A DNA stretch of 64,000 nt from Aliigemmobacter aestuarii (GTDB lineage: Bacteria; Pseudomonadota; Alphaproteobacteria; Rhodobacterales; Rhodobacteraceae): assembly GCF_004799285.1 (NCBI RefSeq), contig NZ_SSND01000001.1:992001-1056000 (forward strand). Reading direction: 5' to 3'. The notes under the pieces are model-generated. The model did no database searches. It saw nothing but the letters and a program-made list of their open reading frames with translations, and was not told where the DNA came from. Made by a program: the position numbers and the translations under genes. Position 1 is the first letter of the stretch; each line of letters starts with the position of its first letter. This document shows, piece after piece, positions 1 through 8,354 of this stretch.

Positions 1-1285
1 CGGGCTGGATGATCGCCTGCCCCCCGAACAAGGGCAGATCGGCGCGATAGCTGCCGTCGGGTTCGACGTTATAGGTCATCGGCAGGCCGAATTTCAGGCC
101 CAGCTGATAGTCGTCATCCCCGTGGCTGGGCGCGGTATGAACAAACCCCGTGCCCGCATCATCGGTCACATGATCGCCCGGCAGCATGGGAACATCGAAA
201 TCCCACTCGCCCGCGCCACCCTCGACACCCCGGAAGGGGTGGGCGAGGGTGAGATTGGCAAGTTCGACTTGGCTGACGTCCCGTCGGAGTTCCAATGCGT
301 CAATCTTGGCGGCTGATGCGACATCGTCGGCTCGGGACTTGGCGATGATGAGCAGCTCACCGTCTTTCGCATTACTACCATCATTCGAACCAACTACTTG
401 GTAGAGGCCGTAGTCGACCGAAGCATAAGAAGGATTGAATGCAACTGCACGGTTCTGCGGAATCGTCCATGGAGTAGTCGTCCAAATGACTACGGATGCT
501 TGCAGCAACTCGTCCTTGACGCTCTGAGATGCCGCCTCAGCCTCAACGGGATCAATAATGATCTGCTTGACGGCATCGGCAAACTCATTTGCCCCGACCT
601 TCACGACCGGAAACCGCACCCAGATCGTGTGGCTGGTGTGGTCGTGGTATTCCACCTCGGCCTCGGCAAGCGCGGTCTTTTCGACCGGCGACCACATCAC
701 GGGTTTCGATCCCTGATAGAGCGTGCCGTTCATCAGAAGCTTCATGAATTCCGCCGCGATCACCGCCTCGGCGTGGAAATCCATCGTGAGGTAAGGATCG
801 GCCCAGTTGCCGGTCACGCCGAGGCGCTTGAATTCGTCGCGCTGGATGTCGATCCAACCCTCGGCGAACTTGCGGCATTCCTGGCGGAAGGCCACCACGT
901 CGACGTCGTCCTTATTCAGGCCCTTGGCGCGATACTGTTCCTCGATCTTCCATTCGATCGGCAGGCCGTGGCAATCCCAGCCGGGCACATAGCGCGCGTC
1001 ATGGCCCATCATCTGCTGGGACCGCACCACCATGTCCTTCAGGATCTTGTTCAGCGCGTGGCCGATGTGCAGGTGGCCGTTGGCATAGGGCGGGCCGTCA
1101 TGCAGGGTGAAGGGCTTGCGCCCCGTCTTCTCGCGCAGGCGGTCATAGACGCCGATCTTCTCCCAGCGGGCCAGCCAGCCGGGCTCGCGCTGCGGCAGGC
1201 CCGCGCGCATCGGAAATTCGGTTTCCGGCAGGAAGACGGTATCGCGATAGTCGGGGCCAGTCGTGTCGGGCGTATCGGCGCACAT
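1..1285 (-). CDS. ileS: Isoleucyl-tRNA synthetase, N-terminal part (3' end outside window)
   Basis: Cytosolic class Ia aminoacyl-tRNA synthetase that charges tRNA-Ile. Reading the minus strand from ATG at 1285, the frame is open to the window edge (428 codons seen; the family is about 950-1000). The N-terminal half shows the HIGH-type motif (PYANGHLHIGH), the GWDCHGLPIEW segment, then the CP1 editing domain with TTTPWTIP and the GTGFVHTAPSHGDDD stretch, all diagnostic of IleRS. Codon use inside the editing domain changes sharply: positions 361-480 contain 59 G/C of 120 (49 percent) and use ATT, AAT, TCT, GTA and TTG codons that are scarce in the flanks. The frame remains intact through this patch. 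The 257 bp upstream (1286-1542) contain a G9 run but no clear promoter. Confidence 0.96.
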   Translation of the reverse strand, partial: MCADTPDTTGPDYRDTVFLPETEFPMRAGLPQREPGWLARWEKIGVYDRLREKTGRKPFTLHDGPPYANGHLHIGHALNKILKDMVVRSQQMMGHDARYVPGWDCHGLPIEWKIEEQYRAKGLNKDDVDVVAFRQECRKFAEGWIDIQRDEFKRLGVTGNWADPYLTMDFHAEAVIAAEFMKLLMNGTLYQGSKPVMWSPVEKTALAEAEVEYHDHTSHTIWVRFPVVKVGANEFADAVKQIIIDPVEAEAASQSVKDELLQASVVIWTTTPWTIPQNRAVAFNPSYASVDYGLYQVVGSNDGSNAKDGELLIIAKSRADDVASAAKIDALELRRDVSQVELANLTLAHPFRGVEGGAGEWDFDVPMLPGDHVTDDAGTGFVHTAPSHGDDDYQLGLKFGLPMTYNVEPDGSYRADLPLFGGQAIIQP

Positions 1286-1542
1286 GGGCGGGGTCCTTGA
1301 AAAGGTCGGATGAAGCGGAAAGGGCGCAAGAGGTTGGTCCCGGCGCCCCGCTGTTCAGGACGCCGGGCCGCTAATTCGTATCGCGTTGCGGGCGGCCGGA
1401 TGCTTCATGCCCCGCCTTATAGGGTTGGGGCCGGTCCGGGTAAAGGGGGGGGGCAGAGCCCCCTTCCTGCGGCGGGCGCGCGACAGGCTGTCGCTTGTCA
1501 GGGGCGCGGGTTTCGGCAAAGGATGCCGGGAAAGGACGCGCC

Positions 1543-1950
1543 ATGCCCGCCATTCCGCCCCGGTTCCCCGTCACCCCGGCCGAGATCGACGCCGTGGTCG
1601 AGGAATTCTACTTCCTGATCCGCCAGCATCCCGGCCTTGGTCCGGTGTTTGCTGCCCATGTCACCGACTGGCCCGCGCATGAGGAAAAGATCGCGCGCTT
1701 CTGGCGCAATGCGATTCTGTTCGAAGGCGGCTATGACGGCAATCCGATGCACTCCCACCGCGCCGCGGGGAATGTCCGGCCGGGAATGTTCGACGTCTGG
1801 CTCGGGCTGTTCGACACGGTGCTGCGGCGCAACCTGCCCATTGAAACCGCCGCGCAATGGTCCGCCCTCGCCCACCGGATCGGCAGGGGCCTGCGCTATG
1901 GTCTGGTCGAGGCGCAGACCGACGCGCAGGGCATCCCCCGCCTGCGCTAG
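1543..1950 (+). CDS. Group III truncated haemoglobin
   Basis: Small 2-on-2 globin of 135 aa, probably cytosolic, binding haem and O2 or NO. It aligns by eye with group III truncated globins such as Campylobacter Ctb. Shared features are the IxxxVExFYxxIRxxPxLGPVF start, the HEEKIARFW segment, and YDGNPMHSH followed by MFDVWLGLF. His72 sits where the proximal haem-binding His lies in that family. ATG 1543 is preferred over the in-frame TTG at 1495 because it follows a GGGAAAGGA ribosome site. Its TAG stop shares bases with the stop of the convergent DUF2339 gene (CTAG at 1947-1950), so there is no space for a separate terminator between them. Physiological role is inferred from the family only. 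Confidence 0.88.
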   Translation: MPAIPPRFPVTPAEIDAVVEEFYFLIRQHPGLGPVFAAHVTDWPAHEEKIARFWRNAILFEGGYDGNPMHSHRAAGNVRPGMFDVWLGLFDTVLRRNLPIETAAQWSALAHRIGRGLRYGLVEAQTDAQGIPRLR

Positions 1951-4763
1951 GCGGTCCCAGTCTGCCGCCCCGCAGCCCAACGGTTGAGCCATGCCAGCCC
2001 CGCCAGGGACAGACCGAGCGCCAGGAACGAGGCGACCCGCGTCAGCCCGGTCAGCCCCGAGGCATCGACCAGGAACACCTTGGCCACCGTCAACCCGATC
2101 ACCGCCATCGCCAGACGCCGCAGCAGGACGGACCGCTTTGCCAGCGCCTGCCAAAGCAGCACCGCCCCGGTCAACATCATCGCCATCGTGTAGGTGTAAA
2201 GCTCGCCCTGCGTGACGCCCATGGCCCCGAGGTCGCGCGCATGAAACCACGACCGGATCTCCAGCACCGCGTAAAGCGTCAGAAGCGCCGTGCCCGCAGC
2301 CAGAAGCATCACCGACACGACGCGGGACGGCTGGCCAAGCCAGCGCCGCGCCACGATCAGCACGATCCCCGGCAGGGCATAGGCGATGGCCAGCGTGTCG
2401 ACCACAGGCGGGCCGAAGACGCGGCTTTCGCCAAAGATCCCCGCCGCCGGGTTCGCGATGGTGACGGCCCCCAGTTGCAGCAGGGCATAAAAGGCGCCTG
2501 TCAGGATCGAAAGCCCGATCCGGATGAACCTTAGCGCCCCCCCCAGCCTTGCCCGCACCAGCTGCCCCAGGGAAACGGCAAGCCAGGGCAGCGCCAGAAG
2601 GGTGATGCGCCAGGCTTCGACACTGTAGGTGACGGGAAGCAACGCCTCCAGCAGGCGCCACAACAGGACATCGGCCAGAAGCGCGGCAAAGACCCAGACG
2701 GCGGAGTCCAGAACGACCCTGGCCAGCGGCCGGTCCAGTTCGCGCAACAGCCACAGCCCGGCCAGACCGGCACCGACGGCAGACCCGTTGGCCAGCAGCA
2801 CTTCCCACAGGGGGCCATCCTCGAAGGCCCAGGCGAGGCCCGGATCGGCAACCAGGCGCCAGGCCAGAACGGCCGTCGCCGCCTGGATGAACCAGGCCAT
2901 CTCGGGCAGGCGGAACTGCCGGTCGAGTGCGGCCGCGACCACCAGCAGCACCCCAAGCGCGACAGTCAGCGCCGCAGAACTCAGCGTGACGACCATCGCG
3001 AAGGCAATAAGCACCAGCGCCGACAGGGTCGCATAGGTGGCGCCCGGCTTCTGCCCGGACCGCGCGAGCATCAGGGCAAGCCCGGTCATCATCGCGGCGG
3101 CCGCCATCGCGTGCAACGCCCAGGGGTAGGCCCCGAGGACCGGAACGGGCAGCCAGAAGACCTCAAGCATGAAGCCCGCCGCGGGCAGGATCGCGGCCGC
3201 GATCACGGCCCAATACCGCGGGCGGTCCGGCCCGATCAGTGCACGCATTCCCGCCGCCGCCGCCATCGCCACGGCCAGAAGCACCAGAAGCGACACGATC
3301 GCCGGTGCGCCGGTTTCCGGCGGGCGGGCGGCGATGGTCTGGGCCGCGAAGTCCCGCGCGATGCCGCCGTATTCCGTCCACTCCAGCGGCAGGCGCGCGA
3401 CAAAACCGATCACCGGCAGAAGCAGAAGGTCGCTGACGGCCGGCGAACGGCTGGCCCAGACGGCGCCGCCCGCGGCCAGAAGCGTCAGCAACACGAACGC
3501 GGGCAATGACGCCTCTCCGGGCTTGACGACCGCCAGCAGGATCAGCACCGAAGCCAGCAGTGCCGCAGCGACAAGGCGCACCGGGAATTCCGGCCACGCC
3601 CCCTTTGCACCGGAGGCGAAGGCGCGCAGGATCGCGCCGCCGACCGTCGCCCCTGTCATCACCGGCATCAGCGACCGGACCGGGATCGTGAAGGCCAGGG
3701 CGGGCAGGCCCGTGGCCAGCAGGGCAAGGCCGAAATCCGACCCGCCACCCGCATCCACCAGAAGGCCGACGCCATAGCCCAGAGACAGCGCCAGCACCGA
3801 AATCCAGGCCCAGCGGCGGAAGGCGTCGATACCCAGACCCACCGCCGCGATCAGCGCGGCATAGCCGTAAAGCCAGTCGATGCTTTCGGCGCTGCCGCCG
3901 GTCAGGAAGGGCGCGGCGGCGGCCCCCGTCAGGCCCATCGCGGCCAGGACCGGGGTATGCCGCCAGCCAAGGTAAAGCGCGCCGCCCGCGACCACCAGGA
4001 GGCCGGCGATGGTCGGGACTGGGCCGATCAGCCCGTACATCTGGCGCGCCGCAAGGATCGCCGCGAAGCCAACCGTGATCCCGGCGGCCGAGAAGGTCGA
4101 GGGCAGATAGGCTGTCGCCCCGTCGGCATCGCCATGCCTGCGGCGCAGCCATTCGCCGGCGGCGACCAGCCCTGCCCCCAGTGCAAGGGCGGCCAGCACC
4201 CTGAAAGGCGGCGGCAAGAGGCCCTTCTGCACCCCGTACTGGACAAGGAAGATACCCGCCAGACCAAGCGAGACGGCCGACAGGACATAGACCCAGTTCT
4301 GGACGAGCCACCGCCCCAGCGTGGCGATCCGGTCAGCGCGGAAGACCAGGGGCCGATCCTGCGACACGTCGGGCTCAGCTTGGCGCCGCATTCCTGCCCC
4401 GGCTGTTGCGGCCGCCTGCACGGGCACGGGGATCACCGGACCACCGGCGGCGGGGGTCGTGCGCCCGCTCCACGGGTCCTTGATGACAGGTCTTTCCGAC
4501 GGCTCTGCCGCGCTGTCTTCGGGCCGAGATGCCGGAACCGCCGGGCTTTCGGGTTCGGCCTGCGGGGCTGGGGGCGTGGGCGGGGCGGCGGTCGCGGGCT
4601 GGCGCCGTTCGGCAAGCCCCGCACCGGCGCGCGCTTCGGTCAGCGCCTGTTCAAGGTCGCTCACCCGGCCCTTCAGACCCCGGACAGCGACCAGCAGGTA
4701 AACGATGGCGATCGGGATCGCCAGCGCGACCAGCACCACCATCAGAATGAGCGCGTCTTCCAT
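1947..4763 (-). CDS. DUF2339 polytopic membrane protein
   Basis: A 938-aa integral membrane protein. Residues 1-30 form a first membrane segment followed by a short coiled stretch (VSDLEQALTEARA), then a Pro/Ala-rich linker (about 45-130). From about residue 150 to the C-terminus there are more than twenty hydrophobic helices, the arrangement of DUF2339 proteins. Function is unknown in the family; some members are suspected to act at the cell envelope. It lies 88 bp downstream of ycjF on the same strand and may be the last gene of a ycjX-ycjF-DUF2339 unit. The stop overlaps that of the convergent globin gene. No catalytic motif is visible. Confidence 0.85.
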   Translation of the reverse strand: MEDALILMVVLVALAIPIAIVYLLVAVRGLKGRVSDLEQALTEARAGAGLAERRQPATAAPPTPPAPQAEPESPAVPASRPEDSAAEPSERPVIKDPWSGRTTPAAGGPVIPVPVQAAATAGAGMRRQAEPDVSQDRPLVFRADRIATLGRWLVQNWVYVLSAVSLGLAGIFLVQYGVQKGLLPPPFRVLAALALGAGLVAAGEWLRRRHGDADGATAYLPSTFSAAGITVGFAAILAARQMYGLIGPVPTIAGLLVVAGGALYLGWRHTPVLAAMGLTGAAAAPFLTGGSAESIDWLYGYAALIAAVGLGIDAFRRWAWISVLALSLGYGVGLLVDAGGGSDFGLALLATGLPALAFTIPVRSLMPVMTGATVGGAILRAFASGAKGAWPEFPVRLVAAALLASVLILLAVVKPGEASLPAFVLLTLLAAGGAVWASRSPAVSDLLLLPVIGFVARLPLEWTEYGGIARDFAAQTIAARPPETGAPAIVSLLVLLAVAMAAAAGMRALIGPDRPRYWAVIAAAILPAAGFMLEVFWLPVPVLGAYPWALHAMAAAAMMTGLALMLARSGQKPGATYATLSALVLIAFAMVVTLSSAALTVALGVLLVVAAALDRQFRLPEMAWFIQAATAVLAWRLVADPGLAWAFEDGPLWEVLLANGSAVGAGLAGLWLLRELDRPLARVVLDSAVWVFAALLADVLLWRLLEALLPVTYSVEAWRITLLALPWLAVSLGQLVRARLGGALRFIRIGLSILTGAFYALLQLGAVTIANPAAGIFGESRVFGPPVVDTLAIAYALPGIVLIVARRWLGQPSRVVSVMLLAAGTALLTLYAVLEIRSWFHARDLGAMGVTQGELYTYTMAMMLTGAVLLWQALAKRSVLLRRLAMAVIGLTVAKVFLVDASGLTGLTRVASFLALGLSLAGLAWLNRWAAGRQTGTA

Positions 4764-4851
4764 TCCACCGTCACCCGCACTTCGCCCATCACGAGCGCCC
4801 TTGTTACGGGCGACCCATCAGGCGCATCTGATCATGCGGCAGGCCGAAAGG

Positions 4852-5898
4852 CTAGTCCGGCTTTCCCGACCCGGCGTCGGCCTCGTCCCGTTCAAAGACT
4901 CCGGCCAGCGCGCGGCCGACAAGGTTCGTCACCTTCGGCTTGGGCAATGTATGGAACGGCATCGGGCGGCAAAGCTCCATCGCGGCCACACCCACCCGCG
5001 CGGTCAGCGCACCGTTCACCAGCCCCTCGCCAAACCGGCGCGACAGCTTGGACAGAATTCCACCGCCGGCCACCGAACCGATGAGGTCATCGGTCAGCGC
5101 CACGGCCCCGGTCGCCACCAGATGCGAAAAGACCCGCCGCATCAGCCGCCAGCTGCCAAGACTGCCGGACCGGCCGCCATAGATCTGCGCCATCTGCCGC
5201 ACCATCCGCAGGTTGGAAAACAGTGCCGCCGCCACATCGGCCAGCGCCATCGGCACCAGCGCAGTCACCGTCGCCACCTGACGCGCGGCGGTTTCGATGC
5301 TGCGGCGCGCGGCCTGATCCAGCGGGGCCATCAGTTCGGTCTCGGCCAGGTCGAGCAGCGCATCGGCATCCATCACCTGCGCGCGCCGTTCCCCGAACCG
5401 GGCGCGCGCCCAGGCCAGATCCTCGCGCCCGGCATAAATCCGCGCCACCGCGTCGACCGTGGCGCGCGCCTCGGCCAGGTCGCCCGCCCGCGCCCGCGCG
5501 GCCCTGTCACGCAGCCCCTCGATCCGGCCAAGCCGCAGATAGGCCAACCATTCCCGCAGCCCAAGGATCAGCGCCAACAGCGACGCAAGCAGGATCAGCC
5601 CGAAGGCCACCGCCCCCAGAAGCGCGTTCGAGGCCAAAAGCCCGTTGACGAAGTTCCAAGCGGCAACCGACAGCACGAAGGTGAAAAGGGCCGCAAAGAC
5701 CCAGGCCGCAAGACGGCCAAGCCCCCCGCCCTGTCCCACACCCGTTGCCCGCATCGCGATCTGCATGGCCTGCCCGTTCGCCGCCGCAGCCTCGGGCACA
5801 GGCGGCGCCAGCCCCGGATCGGCGGGTCCGGCCATGGCCTCGCGCTCGTCAATCTCGATCAGCGCGGGGCGCTTCAGGGGCGCGGGATCTTCGGTCAA
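4852..5898 (-). CDS. YcjF-like membrane protein (DUF697/UPF0283)
   Basis: A 348-aa inner-membrane protein of the TIGR01620/YcjF type. A polar N-terminus of about 65 residues is followed by two membrane segments (about 68-88 and 95-115), a helical region, and a C-terminal DUF697-like hydrophobic region (VATVTALVPMALADV; HLVATGAVALTDDLIGS). Start is TTG at 5898, overlapping the TGA stop of ycjX as TTGA and preceded by GGAG at a good distance, so the two are probably translationally coupled. In Enterobacteria ycjX and ycjF sit together in the phage-shock (psp) neighbourhood; no psp gene is visible here. The molecular function is unknown. Confidence 0.85.
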   Translation of the reverse strand: MTEDPAPLKRPALIEIDEREAMAGPADPGLAPPVPEAAAANGQAMQIAMRATGVGQGGGLGRLAAWVFAALFTFVLSVAAWNFVNGLLASNALLGAVAFGLILLASLLALILGLREWLAYLRLGRIEGLRDRAARARAGDLAEARATVDAVARIYAGREDLAWARARFGERRAQVMDADALLDLAETELMAPLDQAARRSIETAARQVATVTALVPMALADVAAALFSNLRMVRQMAQIYGGRSGSLGSWRLMRRVFSHLVATGAVALTDDLIGSVAGGGILSKLSRRFGEGLVNGALTARVGVAAMELCRPMPFHTLPKPKVTNLVGRALAGVFERDEADAGSGKPD

Positions 5899-7304
5899 AT
5901 CATGTCTCCGATCAGGAATTCGGCGGCCCGGTCAAGGCGGATATGCGGCGGCCCCTCTCCGGGGCGCACCGTCATCCGCGCCGGGGCAAAGGCCATCAGC
6001 GCGAATTCGGCATCCAGCCAGGCCTCGGCGCCGCCGCGCGCGGGCGACAGCAGTCGCGCCGGGTCTTCCGGCAATTCGCCCGGATACATCACCGCCTGCT
6101 TGCCTGTCGTCAAAAGCCGCCCCCGCACCGCAGGAAGCGTGGCGCCATCGCGCGTAACCTCGGCCTCGACCGTGGCACGCAGCCCGGCCAGCGACATCGC
6201 CTCGACCCGCGCCCCGGCAAAGGCCGCGCGGTCGCGCGCCTCGCGCAGCATCGCCTGCATGATCGCCGTCAGCCGGGCGTGCTGGCTGTGATGCAGGTGA
6301 TCGGCCTTGGTCGCGGCGAACAGGATCCGTTCCACCCGCTTGCCCAGCAGGATCTGCGACAGGAACCCGTTGCGACCCGGACGGAAGGCCGAAAGGATCT
6401 CGGCCATCGTGCGGCGCAGGTCCTCCAGCGCCGCAGGCCCCGCGTGGATCGCACCAAGAGCATCGACCAGGACGACCTGCCGGTCGATCCGGGCGAAATG
6501 ATCGCGGAAGAAGGGTTTGACGACCTTGGCCTTGTAGGCATCGAACCGCCGTTCCATCTCGCGCCAGAGGGACCCGCGCGGGGTCATCGCGGGGCGCGGC
6601 AGGGGCGCAAAGGTCAGGACCGGCGATCCGGCCAGATCGCCCGGCAGCAGGAAACGGCCCGGCGTGCAGTCCGTCCAGCCCGCCGCCCGCGCCGCCCGCA
6701 GATAGGCGGTGAAGCCCGCGGCCAGCGCCTGCGCCTCGGGTTCGTCCAGTGGCCGCGATCCGTCAACGGCCCGGGCCTGGGCCAGCCAGCCCGCGGCCTC
6801 GGTCCGTTTCGCAAGGCGCGCAAGCGTCTCGTCCGACCAGTCGGCATAGCCCTTGTCCAGCAGCGCAAGGTCAAGAAGCCATTCGCCGGGATAGTCGATG
6901 ATGTCCAGATGCAGCGTGCGCGGCCCGGTCAGTCCCGACAGGAACCCCGAAGGGCGGATCCGGAAGGACAGCCGCAGTTCCGACACGGTCCGCGTGCTTT
7001 CCGGCCAGCGCGGGTCGTCCCCGGTCAGGGCGGCAAGATGCGTCTCGTAATCGAAACGCGGCAGGGTCATGTCGGGCTGCGGTTGCAGGTAGGCGGCCTC
7101 GATCCGCTCGGCCCCCTTGAACTGCGGCATCCGCCCCCGATCCAGAAGGTTCGCGACCAGTCCGGTGATGAACACCGTCTTTCCGGCCCGCGACAGACCC
7201 GTCACACCCAGCCGGATCACGGGGTCGCCAAAGGGATCGGTCACGGTTGACACCAGCCCCTCGAGGCTCCGCCCGATCCCGTCGGTGATATCGCTCAGTC
7301 CCAA
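5895..7304 (-). CDS. YcjX-like P-loop NTPase (DUF463)
   Basis: A 469-aa predicted GTP-binding protein of the YcjX family. The Walker A motif is GLSRAGKTVF near residue 32, and a DIIDYPGEW segment follows in the position of a switch/Walker B-like motif. The family partner YcjF overlaps its stop codon. The open frame extends far upstream antisense to truA, but similarity to the family begins with LGLSDITDGIGRSLEGL. TTG at 7304 is therefore taken as the start, although no strong ribosome site precedes it. The role is inferred as envelope-stress associated from the family only. Confidence 0.87.
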   Translation of the reverse strand: MGLSDITDGIGRSLEGLVSTVTDPFGDPVIRLGVTGLSRAGKTVFITGLVANLLDRGRMPQFKGAERIEAAYLQPQPDMTLPRFDYETHLAALTGDDPRWPESTRTVSELRLSFRIRPSGFLSGLTGPRTLHLDIIDYPGEWLLDLALLDKGYADWSDETLARLAKRTEAAGWLAQARAVDGSRPLDEPEAQALAAGFTAYLRAARAAGWTDCTPGRFLLPGDLAGSPVLTFAPLPRPAMTPRGSLWREMERRFDAYKAKVVKPFFRDHFARIDRQVVLVDALGAIHAGPAALEDLRRTMAEILSAFRPGRNGFLSQILLGKRVERILFAATKADHLHHSQHARLTAIMQAMLREARDRAAFAGARVEAMSLAGLRATVEAEVTRDGATLPAVRGRLLTTGKQAVMYPGELPEDPARLLSPARGGAEAWLDAEFALMAFAPARMTVRPGEGPPHIRLDRAAEFLIGDMI

Positions 7305-7427
7305 GTGCCGCCCGCCCGTTGCCGCCTGCGCCCCCAAGATAGGCAGGCCCCGCGTGGCTGAACAGGGGGGAAAGGTCCGCGCGTGCCGACCGTTGCCAGC
7401 GCGCGCGCCCCGCGCTATGCCCGCGCC

Positions 7428-8201
7428 ATGCCCAGATTTGCACTGAAGATCGAATACCACGGCGGCCCGTTCAGTGGCTGGCAACGGCAGGCGCAAGGCC
7501 AGCCTTCGGTGCAGGCCGCGATCGAGACGGCGCTGTCGCGGCTGGAACCGGGGGCGCATACCATCGCGGCGGCGGGCCGCACCGATGCGGGCGTCCATGC
7601 GACGGGGCAGGTCGCGCATTGCGACCTCGCGCGCGATTGGGATCCGTTCCGCCTGTCCGAAGCGCTGAACTGGCATCTGAAACCTGCCCCGGTGGCGATC
7701 CTTTCGACGGTCCGCGTCGATGACACGTTCCACGCCCGGTTTTCGGCCATTGAACGGCGCTACCTGTTCCGCCTTGTCCAGCGCCGCGCGCCCGTGACGC
7801 ATGATGCGGGGCTTGTCTGGCAGGTGATGAACCCGCTTGACCTTGCCGGGATGCGCGCCGGGGCTGCGCGCCTGATCGGGCATCACGACTTCACCACCTT
7901 CCGGTCATCCATTTGTCAGGCGCAATCGCCGGTCAAGACGCTGGACGAGATCGCGATCACCGAACACCCCTACCCCGGCGGGCGCGAATACCGCTTTGCG
8001 CTCAGGGCGCGCAGCTTCCTGCACAACCAGGTCCGGTCGATCGTGGGAACGCTGGAGCGGGTGGGCGCCGGGGGCTGGAGCCCCGACGACGTCAGCGCCG
8101 CGCTTGCCGCCCGCGACCGCGCCGCCTGCGGCCCGGTCTGCCCGCCGCAGGGGCTGTATCTGACCGGGGTCGGCTATCCTTCGGACCCGTTCGCGGGTTG
8201 A
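7428..8201 (+). CDS. truA: tRNA pseudouridine(38-40) synthase
   Basis: Isomerises uridines 38-40 of the tRNA anticodon arm. The 257-aa product has the family landmarks: [16 protein letters not shown] at the N-terminus, [15 protein letters not shown] with the catalytic Asp, [17 protein letters not shown], and [15 protein letters not shown] near the C-terminus. ATG 7428 matches the usual start of the family but has a poor ribosome site. GTG 7383 in the same frame follows GGGGGGAAAGG at 7365-7375 and would add 15 residues, so the true start is uncertain. The gene is divergent from ycjX. Confidence 0.95.
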   Translation: MPRFALKIEYHGGPFSGWQRQAQGQPSVQAAIETALSRLEPGAHTIAAAGRTDAGVHATGQVAHCDLARDWDPFRLSEALNWHLKPAPVAILSTVRVDDTFHARFSAIERRYLFRLVQRRAPVTHDAGLVWQVMNPLDLAGMRAGAARLIGHHDFTTFRSSICQAQSPVKTLDEIAITEHPYPGGREYRFALRARSFLHNQVRSIVGTLERVGAGGWSPDDVSAALAARDRAACGPVCPPQGLYLTGVGYPSDPFAG

Positions 8202-8354
8202 CGGCGCCAGCGAGGGGCTAGCCGAAACGAAAAGGGGCCACCTTTGACCCGGATCGTCCCTCACCTGTTCGGAAATACACTCGGTGCGGTCAATCTGCCG
8301 CGGGCAACGAGGGCCAGACAGCCCCCCTATCGCCTGTGCGCCGAAAGCCCCGGA

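Noticed and set aside
398-1300. 300-codon plus-strand frame opposite ileS
   Set aside because: Antisense shadow; the minus frame reads a canonical IleRS through the whole stretch.
1445-1463. G9 run and GGGGG-CAGAG-CCCCC stem upstream of the globin
   Set aside because: No T run follows and the stem is only five pairs, so it was not called a terminator.
5895-7886. Extension of YcjX to 663 aa
   Set aside because: The extra N-terminus is antisense to truA and has no similarity to the family, which begins at LGLSDI.
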